The position numbers and the translations under genes are program-made. From a virus: 38,205 nucleotides of DNA. Below the pieces are notes generated by a model. That model was given only the letters and a program-made list of their open reading frames with translations. It ran no database searches and was not told where the DNA came from. Location: positions 1 through 38,205 of IMG/VR virus record IMGVR_UViG_3300042981_000154, one strand, 5' to 3'. Of this stretch, positions 23,547 to 29,447 are shown in pieces. Numbering within the stretch: the first letter of the stretch is position 1; every line of letters starts with the position of its first letter.

Positions 23547-23802
23547 GAAGATCCAGGCCGCGCGCTGAGAGCGGACCACGGCATTGGCCACGAAAACGGT
23601 ATAGCGCGCGCGAATCGTGGCCCCCAAGCTGCTATGGTGATAGGGTGAGCGTGACATCCAATAGGCAGCAATCACGCCCATTCGGGGGCCCTGATCTGGG
23701 CGTCATCGGGCTCGCGTGGGATAAGACCCGCGGGAGACCAAACGACTGGTTGCCCCAGCGCCCGATGTCGCCCGGAGCAAGGCCAACGAATGGGAGTGAA
23801 GC
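23547..23802 (+). other. Gap with no confident gene
   Basis: Between SSB and the endonuclease gene. It contains a possible GTG ORF from 23645 that runs into the next gene in another frame, and the first copy of a 15-base direct repeat CAAGGCCAACGAATG (23778-23792; second copy 23959-23973 inside the endonuclease gene). No tRNA, strong promoter or terminator was seen. Confidence 0.5.
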
Positions 23803-24285
23803 ATGGGTGACGGCACCGAGTTCACCAGTCGCAAGGGCTGGCCCGACGGCACCCATGGCGTGCAGCCCGACGGGCGTTGGAATTTCATTCACTCGCACGT
23901 CAGCAATCGAAAGCTGCGCCGAGCCGAGAAGGCCAAAAATCGGCACGATACCGGGGCACAAGGCCAACGAATGAGCAAGCAAGAGGAACTGCTGGCAGCA
24001 TCGCTCGCTGCGCGTGCGCTGCCAGGAATCGAGATGGTGCGCGAGCACCGCTTTCACCCGAGCCGAAAGTGGCGCTTCGATTTCGCGTGGCCGTCGATAA
24101 AGCTCGCGGTGGAGCTCGATGGTCGCGGTCGGCACCAGACCGTGAAGGGCGCGCGCGACGACTGCGCCAAGCACAACGCAGCCGTGCTGCTCGGGTGGCG
24201 CGTGCTGCGCTATCCAGCCACGGACATTGCGGACGTGGATTCGTGGGTGGATGAGATTCTCGCTGCCATGTTCGATGGTGCTTGA
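23803..24285 (+). CDS. Vsr/DUF559-type endonuclease
   Basis: A 160-residue frame. Residues about 57-160 form the known domain: SKQEELLAASLAARALPGIE, EHRFHPSRKWRFDFAWP, KLAVELDGRGRHQT, CAKHNAAVLLGWRVLRYPATD. D93 and E104 with nearby basic residues fit a PD-(D/E)xK nuclease like those of Vsr and DUF559 proteins, found in phages as repair or restriction-type endonucleases. The first 56 residues are not part of that domain. ATG 23803 has GGGAG eight bases upstream; ATG 23971 (MSKQEELL) would give just the domain. The second copy of a 15-base repeat spans this internal start. Its stop codon overlaps a TTGACA box. Confidence 0.75.
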   Translation: MGDGTEFTSRKGWPDGTHGVQPDGRWNFIHSHVSNRKLRRAEKAKNRHDTGAQGQRMSKQEELLAASLAARALPGIEMVREHRFHPSRKWRFDFAWPSIKLAVELDGRGRHQTVKGARDDCAKHNAAVLLGWRVLRYPATDIADVDSWVDEILAAMFDGA

Positions 24286-24313
24286 CACTCGCCACCGATC
24301 GTGGTTGTCTACT
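24282..24313 (+). promoter_or_regulatory. Candidate promoter ahead of the capsid gene
   Basis: A perfect -35 box TTGACA (24282-24287), overlapping the stop of the endonuclease gene, precedes the capsid start by about 130 bases. The best -10 candidates are weak: TTGTCT at 17-base spacing or TCTACT (24308-24313) at 20. The 134-base gap holds no gene, which is unusual here and fits a late promoter region. Confidence 0.4.
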
Positions 24314-24316
24314 CGC

Positions 24317-24337
24317 GACCGTAGTAGCCCCACGGTC
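24317..24337. terminator. Short hairpin between replication and capsid regions
   Basis: GACCGT (24317-24322) and ACGGTC (24332-24337) form a 6-bp stem with a 9-base loop, 80 bases before the capsid gene. No T tract follows. It could be a weak terminator for the upstream operon or a structure in the capsid mRNA leader. Confidence 0.35.
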
Positions 24338-24419
24338 CGCTCTCCGGCGTAACCGGCAGTAGCGCGGCGCGGCGTAATGCGTAGCGGGTCAACGACCCAG
24401 AACTACGCGGAGCGCCAAA

Positions 24420-25709
24420 ATGGGCACCTTTGAGAACAAGTTCCTCAAGAAGCAATTCGCATCGCCTGGCAAACTTCAGGCAATCGGCGACCGTGCGGCA
24501 CCATTCGCCGCGCTGTGCAGCAAGCCCGTCCAAGGGGGCGCGAGCGTCGCTGAGCCGGTCATCATCAGCGGCCTCAAGGCGCTGAGCTACACGGTTGCGG
24601 GGGCCAAGGCGGTCTCGGACCAGGACGACCACGGCGCGAGCGATTACGACGAGTTCAACTCGACGTTCGGGCAGTATTTCGGACACGCGCGCATCACGAG
24701 CCGCGCGGTCGCGGGCGGCAAGACGAACGCGGCGGCGTACCTGCGGCAGCTCTCCGAGATCCTGGGGACGAGCGTCGGCTCGTTTATGAGCGTCGGCGAG
24801 CGTAAGTTGCTGGGACCCATCGGGGGCGCCATTGGGCGAATCAGCAACGTCACCATCGGTGCCGACGGCGAGATGAGCCTGACGATCGATGGCGATGCGC
24901 AGAACTTCGCCGCGGGCATGATTCTGCAGGCTGCGAGCGCTGACGGATCGAGCGCAAGCATCACGGCGCGCGCTGGACTCGGTTACCCCTACGCTGTGTT
25001 CGTCGACGGTGATTCCAACGGCGCCCACATCCACGTTGCCACGAGCACCGCAAACGCGACGGCAAAGACCGCCGGCACACCGAGTGAGTGGGCCAACAAC
25101 GATTACCTGTTCCGCAACGGCGACGTCGCGAGCTCGACCGACTTGAGCGACAAGCAGGTCAGGTCGATCCAGGCGTGGATTACGCTCGCGGCAGCGACGA
25201 ACACGTATAACGCGGTTGACCGCTCGCGCGACTCGCGTCTCAGTGGCTTCCGGCTGAGCTCGAGTGCCGTTGCCGGCATGAGCATCCTCGATCGGATGCA
25301 GCTGCTCGCGACGGCTGGGCGCCATCAGTGCGGCGCCACGGAGGCAACCCTCTTCGTTGTCGGGCCTCAGACTGGCCGCCAGCTCGCGCAGGAGATGCAG
25401 AGCTATGGCCAGATCCAGTTCTCGGAGAACACGAGGGTCGGGATCAAGATGATGCAGGTCATCGGCGAGAACGGCGCATCTGACGTGCTCGTCAGCCCGA
25501 GCTGCCAAGAGTCCGACATCTGGTTGTTCACCGAGAGCACGCTCAAGATCTACAACTACGATGGGTTCCCGGCGTTGGATGATGCCGATGGCAACGAAAT
25601 CCTCAAGCAGGAAGGCGCCGCCGGCTACTTCATCCGATTCCACGCATTCAACTGCGTCACGGTGTCGGGCCGTCCGCATCATAATGGTCGTTGCCCCTCG
25701 GGCAACTGA
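24420..25709 (+). CDS. Major capsid protein
   Basis: A 429-residue protein of HK97-type capsid character: a charged N-terminal helix, a Gly/Ala/Ser-rich body with few Cys, a segment SRAVAGGKTNAAAYLRQLSE that fits the spine helix, a beta-rich middle (residues of about 140-215), a region with DRMQLLATAGRHQCGATEAT, and a C-terminal strand region. GGAG seven bases before the ATG, a long leader and a candidate promoter suit a strongly expressed late gene. It forms the head shell with the portal and scaffold, which are coded 12 kb away on the other strand. A minus-strand frame of similar length across this gene is only its antisense shadow. Confidence 0.8.
   Translation: MGTFENKFLKKQFASPGKLQAIGDRAAPFAALCSKPVQGGASVAEPVIISGLKALSYTVAGAKAVSDQDDHGASDYDEFNSTFGQYFGHARITSRAVAGGKTNAAAYLRQLSEILGTSVGSFMSVGERKLLGPIGGAIGRISNVTIGADGEMSLTIDGDAQNFAAGMILQAASADGSSASITARAGLGYPYAVFVDGDSNGAHIHVATSTANATAKTAGTPSEWANNDYLFRNGDVASSTDLSDKQVRSIQAWITLAAATNTYNAVDRSRDSRLSGFRLSSSAVAGMSILDRMQLLATAGRHQCGATEATLFVVGPQTGRQLAQEMQSYGQIQFSENTRVGIKMMQVIGENGASDVLVSPSCQESDIWLFTESTLKIYNYDGFPALDDADGNEILKQEGAAGYFIRFHAFNCVTVSGRPHHNGRCPSGN
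25690..25706. terminator. Hairpin at the end of the capsid gene
   Basis: GTTGCCC (25690-25696), loop CTC, GGGCAAC (25700-25706): a perfect 7-bp stem ending directly before the capsid stop codon. No T tract follows. Together with the next hairpin it may stabilise or partly end the capsid mRNA. Confidence 0.5.
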
Positions 25710-25795
25710 TGAGTCTGGCGGGTATCCCGGGCTGGATCCGGGGACCCGCCGCCAACTCCGATGAAGCCGGATACGTCCCGGCAGAGGCGAGGTAA
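25709..25795 (+). CDS. Possible 28-residue peptide
   Basis: An ATG overlapping the capsid stop (TGATG) opens the frame MSLAGIPGWIRGPAANSDEA then GYVPAEAR. Most of it lies over a strong hairpin (25717-25750), so the sequence may be kept for RNA structure rather than for coding. It could still couple translation from the capsid gene to the next gene. Confidence 0.3.
   Translation: MSLAGIPGWIRGPAANSDEAGYVPAEAR
25717..25750. terminator. Strong bulged hairpin after the capsid gene
   Basis: GGCGGGT (25717-25723) pairs with ACCCGCC (25744-25750). Inside it, CCCGG (25726-25730) pairs with CCGGG (25738-25742), with one bulged A and one T-G pair. The stem is about 13 bp with a 7-base loop. No T tract follows, so attenuation or mRNA protection is as likely as full termination. 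Confidence 0.55.
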
Positions 25796-25798
25796 TCA

Positions 25799-26188
25799 AT
25801 GCTCAGAGGATTGTTTCCGAGGTTGTTTTCGCAATTCCGCGAGGGCGGCCTCATCGTTGGCCAGTTCTTGGTCAGCGGCTCCGGCGCCACGTTGACGCCG
25901 ACTGCGAATTGCTACAGCGGGCTCACCGCGTCCGGCGACACCGGCCAATACATCGTGACGCTCGCAGGCGGCGCGCGGCAGATTGTCGTCGTGGCTGCGC
26001 ACGCCTCGCTCGTCGATGAGGACGACAACGTCGGCGACGGGCGCGTCGTGAGTGTCAACGAGGAGGATGGTATCAGCGCGAGCGCTGGCACCATCCCGCT
26101 CTCGGTCGCCAGCATGGCCAGCACCGTGGACGAGGCCGACCTGCCCGATGGCAGCGTTCTAACCATCACCCTGTTGGTAAACAAGTGA
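25799..26188 (+). CDS. Small head protein of unknown function
   Basis: A 129-residue, beta-rich product (YIVTLAGGARQIVVVAAHAS; GSVLTITLLVN) with a short basic N-terminus. It lies directly after the capsid gene, with GAGG eight bases before the ATG. Small beta-rich proteins in this position are often decoration or cement proteins on the head surface, which is the best guess. No specific family recognised. Confidence 0.6.
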   Translation: MLRGLFPRLFSQFREGGLIVGQFLVSGSGATLTPTANCYSGLTASGDTGQYIVTLAGGARQIVVVAAHASLVDEDDNVGDGRVVSVNEEDGISASAGTIPLSVASMASTVDEADLPDGSVLTITLLVNK

Positions 26189-26195
26189 GGATGAG

Positions 26196-26738
26196 ATGGC
26201 CACATTCGCAGTAACGCGCACTACAAACAACTGGACCGTCCTACCCAAGGATTCGCCTCAGCGGATCTCGGAGGCGGTATGGCCAACTGGCGGCTTCAGC
26301 GGGCTCGCGTCACAGCAAGGCTTGCTTGGCCAGCCCGATTTCATCGTGTACGGCACGACCGACACGAACACGGCCGACTCTGACGCGATCAACCTCAGCG
26401 ACATGGGAGTAAATTTCCCAGCGGACACGCTGCGAGAGATCGTGGTCGTCGCGTATGCCGCCGATGGCTCCGCGGCGTGCAAGCGCACCGCGGCGGCCCT
26501 CGTTATTGGTGGCACGACGCCTTCGTTTGGCGGCGAGGCGCAAGAGGTGGCGTCTGTTGGCGCGGCGACGTCTGACTCTGTCTCCGTGGCCAGCTACGGA
26601 GACGCGCCCGTTGTCACTATTGACTTCGAGGTCGTAAACAACGAGGTCATTGTCGAGGCAGTCGGCGAATCTGGCGATGCGGTGACGTGGGTCATCGAAG
26701 TCTACGTGGGTCGTCTCATTCCGATGACTCTGGTGTGA
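26196..26738 (+). CDS. Structural-type protein of unknown function
   Basis: A 180-residue, beta-rich and acidic product (many V, T, D, S; few K). The opening ATFAVTRTTNNWTVLPKDSP and the repeated V-x-V strands suggest an immunoglobulin-like or jelly-roll virion protein. It is close behind the previous head gene, with GAGGATGAG upstream of the ATG. Probably a second minor head protein. No family recognised. Confidence 0.6.
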   Translation: MATFAVTRTTNNWTVLPKDSPQRISEAVWPTGGFSGLASQQGLLGQPDFIVYGTTDTNTADSDAINLSDMGVNFPADTLREIVVVAYAADGSAACKRTAAALVIGGTTPSFGGEAQEVASVGAATSDSVSVASYGDAPVVTIDFEVVNNEVIVEAVGESGDAVTWVIEVYVGRLIPMTLV

Positions 26739-26741
26739 CGC

Positions 26742-27464
26742 ATGGATCCAGAGACCCTTGCGCAGGCATTCGACCTTCCGGCGCCCCCCGAAGAGGCGCC
26801 GGACGATGACGAGGCCATCGAGGCAGATGAGGCCGACCTCGATGCTGACGTGGCCATGGCATTCGACACGAGCGCGTCGCCCGAGGATCGGCGCGAGGCG
26901 TTCGTACGCGCGGTGAAGGCCGCAATGAAAGGCTGGGGCAGTGGAATGGTCAAAACTCATCGAGGGCGCGCTCACGACGAGTCCCATGGCGCTCGTTCTG
27001 GGGTTCGCGGTGTGGAGACTGTGGCAGAAACTAGAGGCGAAGGACGCGGAGATCCAGCGCTTGAACGAGGCGAGAGCGAAGGACCTGTTGAGTATCTCGC
27101 ACGGATCGGGCGACGGCTGAACGTGGCGCCGCGGGCCGTGCGCGCGTCCCGCGCTCGGCAGCTGCTCGCGCTGCTCGGGGCGTCCCTGATAGCAGGGTGT
27201 GCATCGCTTGGCCAGCTCGCGCCCAAGGCCCAGCAGGCGGCAGAGACGCTCGACTGCTACGTCGCGGTGATCAGCCCGTACGTGGGCGATGCGCTCGACG
27301 CCACCGAGCTCATCCGCGATGCCATCCGTGGCCGAGCCGACCTCGCGCGCGCGCTGGTGATGCTCGGCGCGACCGCAGCCGATATCGCGGCCATTGACGA
27401 CGCGATGACGGCATGCCGGCCTGGCTCCGCGCCTGCGTCGCCTGAGATGGCGATGGTCGAATGA
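26742..27464 (+). CDS. Long frame joining an acidic protein to a lipoprotein sequence
   Basis: A 240-residue open frame in three parts. Residues 1-66 are an ordinary acidic protein (PEEAPDDDEAIEADEADLDA; RREAFVRAVKAAMKGWG). Residues about 67-127 have unlikely, His/Arg/Gly/Glu-rich composition because this DNA codes a membrane protein in another frame (26941-27120). From residue 128 the frame reads a lipoprotein signal (LLALLGASLIAGC, Cys153) and its mature domain. Either the acidic gene lost its stop codon and now reads through, or the lipoprotein is made only from its own start at 27123. The acidic N-terminal part is very likely coding; the full fusion product is doubtful. Confidence 0.45.
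   Translation: MDPETLAQAFDLPAPPEEAPDDDEAIEADEADLDADVAMAFDTSASPEDRREAFVRAVKAAMKGWGSGMVKTHRGRAHDESHGARSGVRGVETVAETRGEGRGDPALERGESEGPVEYLARIGRRLNVAPRAVRASRARQLLALLGASLIAGCASLGQLAPKAQQAAETLDCYVAVISPYVGDALDATELIRDAIRGRADLARALVMLGATAADIAAIDDAMTACRPGSAPASPEMAMVE
26941..27120 (+). CDS. Small membrane coiled-coil protein, nested in another frame
   Basis: A 59-residue product from GTG at 26941, with AAAGG eight bases upstream. It has a short N-terminus, one hydrophobic helix (about 14-28, SPMALVLGFAVWRLW), then a charged coiled coil (QKLEAKDAEIQRLNEARAKD). This layout, one span plus a coiled coil followed by a lipoprotein gene, resembles a miniature inner-membrane spanin or a holin accessory. It lies wholly within the longer frame of 26742-27464, in the +1 register. 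Its composition is far more protein-like than the overlapping frame here. Probably involved in lysis; inference from layout. Confidence 0.6.
   Translation: MEWSKLIEGALTTSPMALVLGFAVWRLWQKLEAKDAEIQRLNEARAKDLLSISHGSGDG
27123..27464 (+). CDS. Lipoprotein, possible outer-membrane spanin
   Basis: Read from GTG at 27123 the product has 113 residues: an Arg-rich start (APRAVRASRARQ), a hydrophobic core (LLALLGASLIAG) and lipobox Cys26, giving a classical signal peptidase II site. The mature part is helical, with two further Cys (LDCYVAVI, MTACRPG). The gene begins two bases after the nested membrane protein ends, as outer spanins follow or overlap inner ones. It is in the same frame as the long ORF from 26742, which may be accidental. 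A lipoprotein implies an outer membrane, hence a Gram-negative host. The mature part is larger than most Rz1 proteins, so another lipoprotein role is possible. Confidence 0.55.
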   Translation: MAPRAVRASRARQLLALLGASLIAGCASLGQLAPKAQQAAETLDCYVAVISPYVGDALDATELIRDAIRGRADLARALVMLGATAADIAAIDDAMTACRPGSAPASPEMAMVE

Positions 27465-27652
27465 GCATCGCTCGCCTGCTCTACGAGCTCGGTCACGAGG
27501 TGGTCGTGGAGTGGCTGCGCGGTCGTCGCGAGGCGAAGACTGCGCGCGCGTGGGCGGCGGGTCCGGCGGCCATCCGCGGCTGCCCGCGCTGCCGCGCGAT
27601 CGCGTACACGCCGGGGCTCACGGTGTGCCCCAAGTGCGGGGCGGCGCTGTGA
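27461..27652 (+). CDS. Small zinc-ribbon protein
   Basis: A 63-residue product. The N-terminal helix (SIARLLYELGHEVVVEWLRG) and basic linker are followed by CPRC and CPKC, fifteen residues apart, a compact zinc ribbon at the very C-terminus. ATG overlaps the lipoprotein stop, and its stop overlaps the next GTG. Function unknown; it is placed in the lysis-like cluster. Confidence 0.6.
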   Translation: MSIARLLYELGHEVVVEWLRGRREAKTARAWAAGPAAIRGCPRCRAIAYTPGLTVCPKCGAAL

Positions 27653-27900
27653 GCGCGATCATCGTCGCTGTCGCCGGCGTGCTCGTGTTGACCGCGGCTC
27701 TCATCGCCCTGGTCTACGTGTCTGAGGCGCGGCTCCGTCATGTCGTGGTTGAGCAGCGGCGTATCCACCGGCAGCAAGCCAACATCGTAGCGATGCTGCT
27801 TCGAGCTGGTTTCCGCCCACCGAGCCAGCGCGACTGGGGAGACAGCGGGCATTGGACCCAGGTGCGGCAGGCGGACCCGGATGATGCGAGGCGCCAGTAG
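27649..27900 (+). CDS. Single-span membrane protein, possible holin or spanin
   Basis: An 83-residue product from a GTG overlapping the previous stop (GTGA). Residues 3-24 form a strong membrane helix (AIIVAVAGVLVLTAALIALV). The rest is a charged helical tail (RLRHVVVEQRRIHRQQANIV) and a polar C-terminus. Small single-span proteins near a lipoprotein and an endolysin gene are often holins or inner spanins. Which of the two it is cannot be decided from sequence alone. Confidence 0.55.
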   Translation: MSAIIVAVAGVLVLTAALIALVYVSEARLRHVVVEQRRIHRQQANIVAMLLRAGFRPPSQRDWGDSGHWTQVRQADPDDARRQ

Positions 27901-27917
27901 CGTAGCGCCGCATCGCC

Positions 27918-27931
27918 CGCGGTCCACCGCG
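27918..27931. promoter_or_regulatory. Dyad upstream of the winged-helix gene
   Basis: CGCGGT (27918-27923) and ACCGCG (27926-27931) form a perfect inverted repeat with a 2-base centre, in the 80-base gap before the winged-helix gene. It could be an operator for that protein or part of a terminator for the cluster before it. Confidence 0.4.
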
Positions 27932-27980
27932 AATCCACTAGAGATCCAGTCTGGCGCGAGGCGTGCACTATGCCCGCGCC

Positions 27981-28328
27981 ATGAACCAAGCCCAAAAACA
28001 GTTACAGGATCACTTCGATACCCTGCAGGCGATGATTTCGGACCTGAAGGCCAAGATTGAGGCGCGTCAGGTCACGCCATTGCGGGTGGCCCCGCCGCCG
28101 CCCGAGGAGCGCTTAGACCGTGTCCGTCGCCTGTTGTCGGGTGCGGGGTCCGTGACGGCGTCCGAGGTCCAACTCGACCTCGGCGTGAGGCACTCGACGG
28201 CGATGCGCGCCATCCGCGACCTGGCTCGCGCCCAGGAAGGGATCATGGTGTTGGAACCGACGGGTCCCACCTTCCGGGTGCGCCTGTGGCATCCGGATCG
28301 GGTGATTCTCGACGCGCCAACGCACTGA
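27981..28328 (+). CDS. Winged-helix DNA-binding protein
   Basis: A 115-residue product. Residues 1-30 are an amphipathic coiled-coil-like helix (AQKQLQDHFDTLQAMISDLK), followed by a Pro-rich linker. The C-terminal 70 residues resemble a winged helix: LDRVRRLLSGAGSVTASEVQ, then LDLGVRHSTAMRAIRDLARA as the recognition part, then a wing with VLEPTGPTFRVRLW. It probably binds DNA as a dimer and may be a late-gene regulator. ATG 27981 is chosen; GTG 27963 is possible, with GAGG one base before it. It stands between membrane genes and structural genes. Confidence 0.6.
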   Translation: MNQAQKQLQDHFDTLQAMISDLKAKIEARQVTPLRVAPPPPEERLDRVRRLLSGAGSVTASEVQLDLGVRHSTAMRAIRDLARAQEGIMVLEPTGPTFRVRLWHPDRVILDAPTH

Positions 28329-28344
28329 TGGTAGCGTGCCAGGG

Positions 28345-29064
28345 ATGGCATTCTCCCTGGCACTCTCCGATGCGCGCACCGAGGTCGTCCACCTCGCCGG
28401 CATTGATGGGCAGACGGGCGCGAGCGGGCGGCACAGCCCGACGCGCCTCAACGCCGTCCTGAATCGCTGCTACCGCGAGCTGCTCGCGCGCGCTGGGCAG
28501 CTCGGCATCGACCACGGGCGACAGGCGGCGACGGGCACGCTCGGGTCAGCGGTGAGCGGCGAGGACTTTATCGACTTGCCGATTCCGTCGTCATCGGCTG
28601 ACGTCATCGGGGTCGATGTCCTCGATGGCGACACCTGGTCCGAGCTCGATCCAATCGTCTGGCATCAGCGGCGCGACGTGAAGTGCCGGGTCGATCCCCC
28701 GCACGGAACGGGATGGTGGACGTTGCGCAACGGGCCCTCGGTGAGCGGATCGACCTTGACCCAGGGCTCGCTCGCCATATTCCCGACGCGCCTCGCCGGA
28801 TACAGCTACACGCTCTACAGCGTGAAGCAGTGGCCCGGCATCAGCTCGGACACGGACGTCTTCCTGCTCCACGACGGATGGGACCAGTGGCTCATCAATC
28901 GCGCGGTGATGCAGGTAGCTCAGCGCGACACCAACAAGCGTGGCAACTGGGACACGGCGAATGCGGCATGGGTCAACGCTGACGCGATCCTGATGAGCCA
29001 GGCGCGCAGACTGCAACGGTCTGGAGTCATTGTGCCGACGGCGTATCGCGGGGTGGCGCTGTGA
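28345..29064 (+). CDS. Probable head-tail adaptor protein
   Basis: A 239-residue product. The N-terminal helix bundle (RHSPTRLNAVLNRCYRELLA) and the C-terminal helical part with DQWLINRAVMQVAQRDTNK fit head-tail adaptors of short-tailed phages (gp4 of P22, gp11 of T7 by position and layout), which join the portal to the nozzle. A beta-rich centre lies between. The nozzle-like protein is coded 0.4 kb downstream. ATG 28345 has AGGG directly against it; GTG 28336 is an alternative. The stop overlaps the endolysin GTG. No direct sequence family was identified. Confidence 0.55.
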   Translation: MAFSLALSDARTEVVHLAGIDGQTGASGRHSPTRLNAVLNRCYRELLARAGQLGIDHGRQAATGTLGSAVSGEDFIDLPIPSSSADVIGVDVLDGDTWSELDPIVWHQRRDVKCRVDPPHGTGWWTLRNGPSVSGSTLTQGSLAIFPTRLAGYSYTLYSVKQWPGISSDTDVFLLHDGWDQWLINRAVMQVAQRDTNKRGNWDTANAAWVNADAILMSQARRLQRSGVIVPTAYRGVAL

Positions 29065-29447
29065 GCCTAGGAAAGCTTTCGCTCGAACGGCTGGCGACGT
29101 GCCATCCGGAGCTGCAGACGCTTATCGTCACCGTCGCGAAGGGCATCGACGATGGCGACCTCGCCTACGCCGGCATCCGTGACATGACCGTGCTCTGTGG
29201 GCATCGCCGGCAGGCTGAGCAGGACGCTGCCGTGGCCCGTGGCGCGAGCAAGACGCCCTGGCCGCGCAGCAAGCACAACCGCAGCCCCAGCGACGCGGTG
29301 GACGTCGCGCCATACCCGATCAACTGGAACGACACACACGCGTTCGACGTGCTGCACGCCTACGTGGCCGGCGTGGCGCATGCCCAGGGCATCGACCTGT
29401 TCGACATCGACTGGGATCGCCCACACATCCAAAGGAACGTGCCCTGA
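29061..29447 (+). CDS. Endolysin, M15 D-Ala-D-Ala / L-Ala-D-Glu peptidase type
   Basis: A 128-residue, single-domain peptidase. Zinc ligands and surroundings match family M15: H72 in SKHNRSPSDAVDVAPY, D81 in the AVDVAP box, and H122 in DWDRPHIQ, with D119 nearby. The segment DMTVLCGHRRQAEQDAAVAR precedes them as expected (an arginine and a Q-D/E helix). It would cut the peptide stem of peptidoglycan to release progeny. There is no cell-wall binding domain and no signal peptide, so it needs a holin, for which the small membrane proteins upstream are candidates. GTG overlaps the adaptor stop; its stop overlaps the next ATG. Confidence 0.85.
   Translation: MSLGKLSLERLATCHPELQTLIVTVAKGIDDGDLAYAGIRDMTVLCGHRRQAEQDAAVARGASKTPWPRSKHNRSPSDAVDVAPYPINWNDTHAFDVLHAYVAGVAHAQGIDLFDIDWDRPHIQRNVP

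Noticed and set aside
23570-23800. Possible tRNA in the gap after SSB
   Set aside because: No T-loop GGTTCGAATCC-like sequence and no cloverleaf pairing could be drawn.
23645-23974. Possible 109-residue GTG gene before the endonuclease gene
   Set aside because: It overlaps the better-supported endonuclease frame by 170 bases, has no ribosome binding site of note, and shows no recognisable features.
24309-25799. A 496-residue open frame on the minus strand across the capsid gene
   Set aside because: It is the antisense of the capsid gene, has very Arg/Ala/Asp-rich composition with no recognisable motif, and crosses gene boundaries on the other strand. High-GC DNA gives many such shadows.
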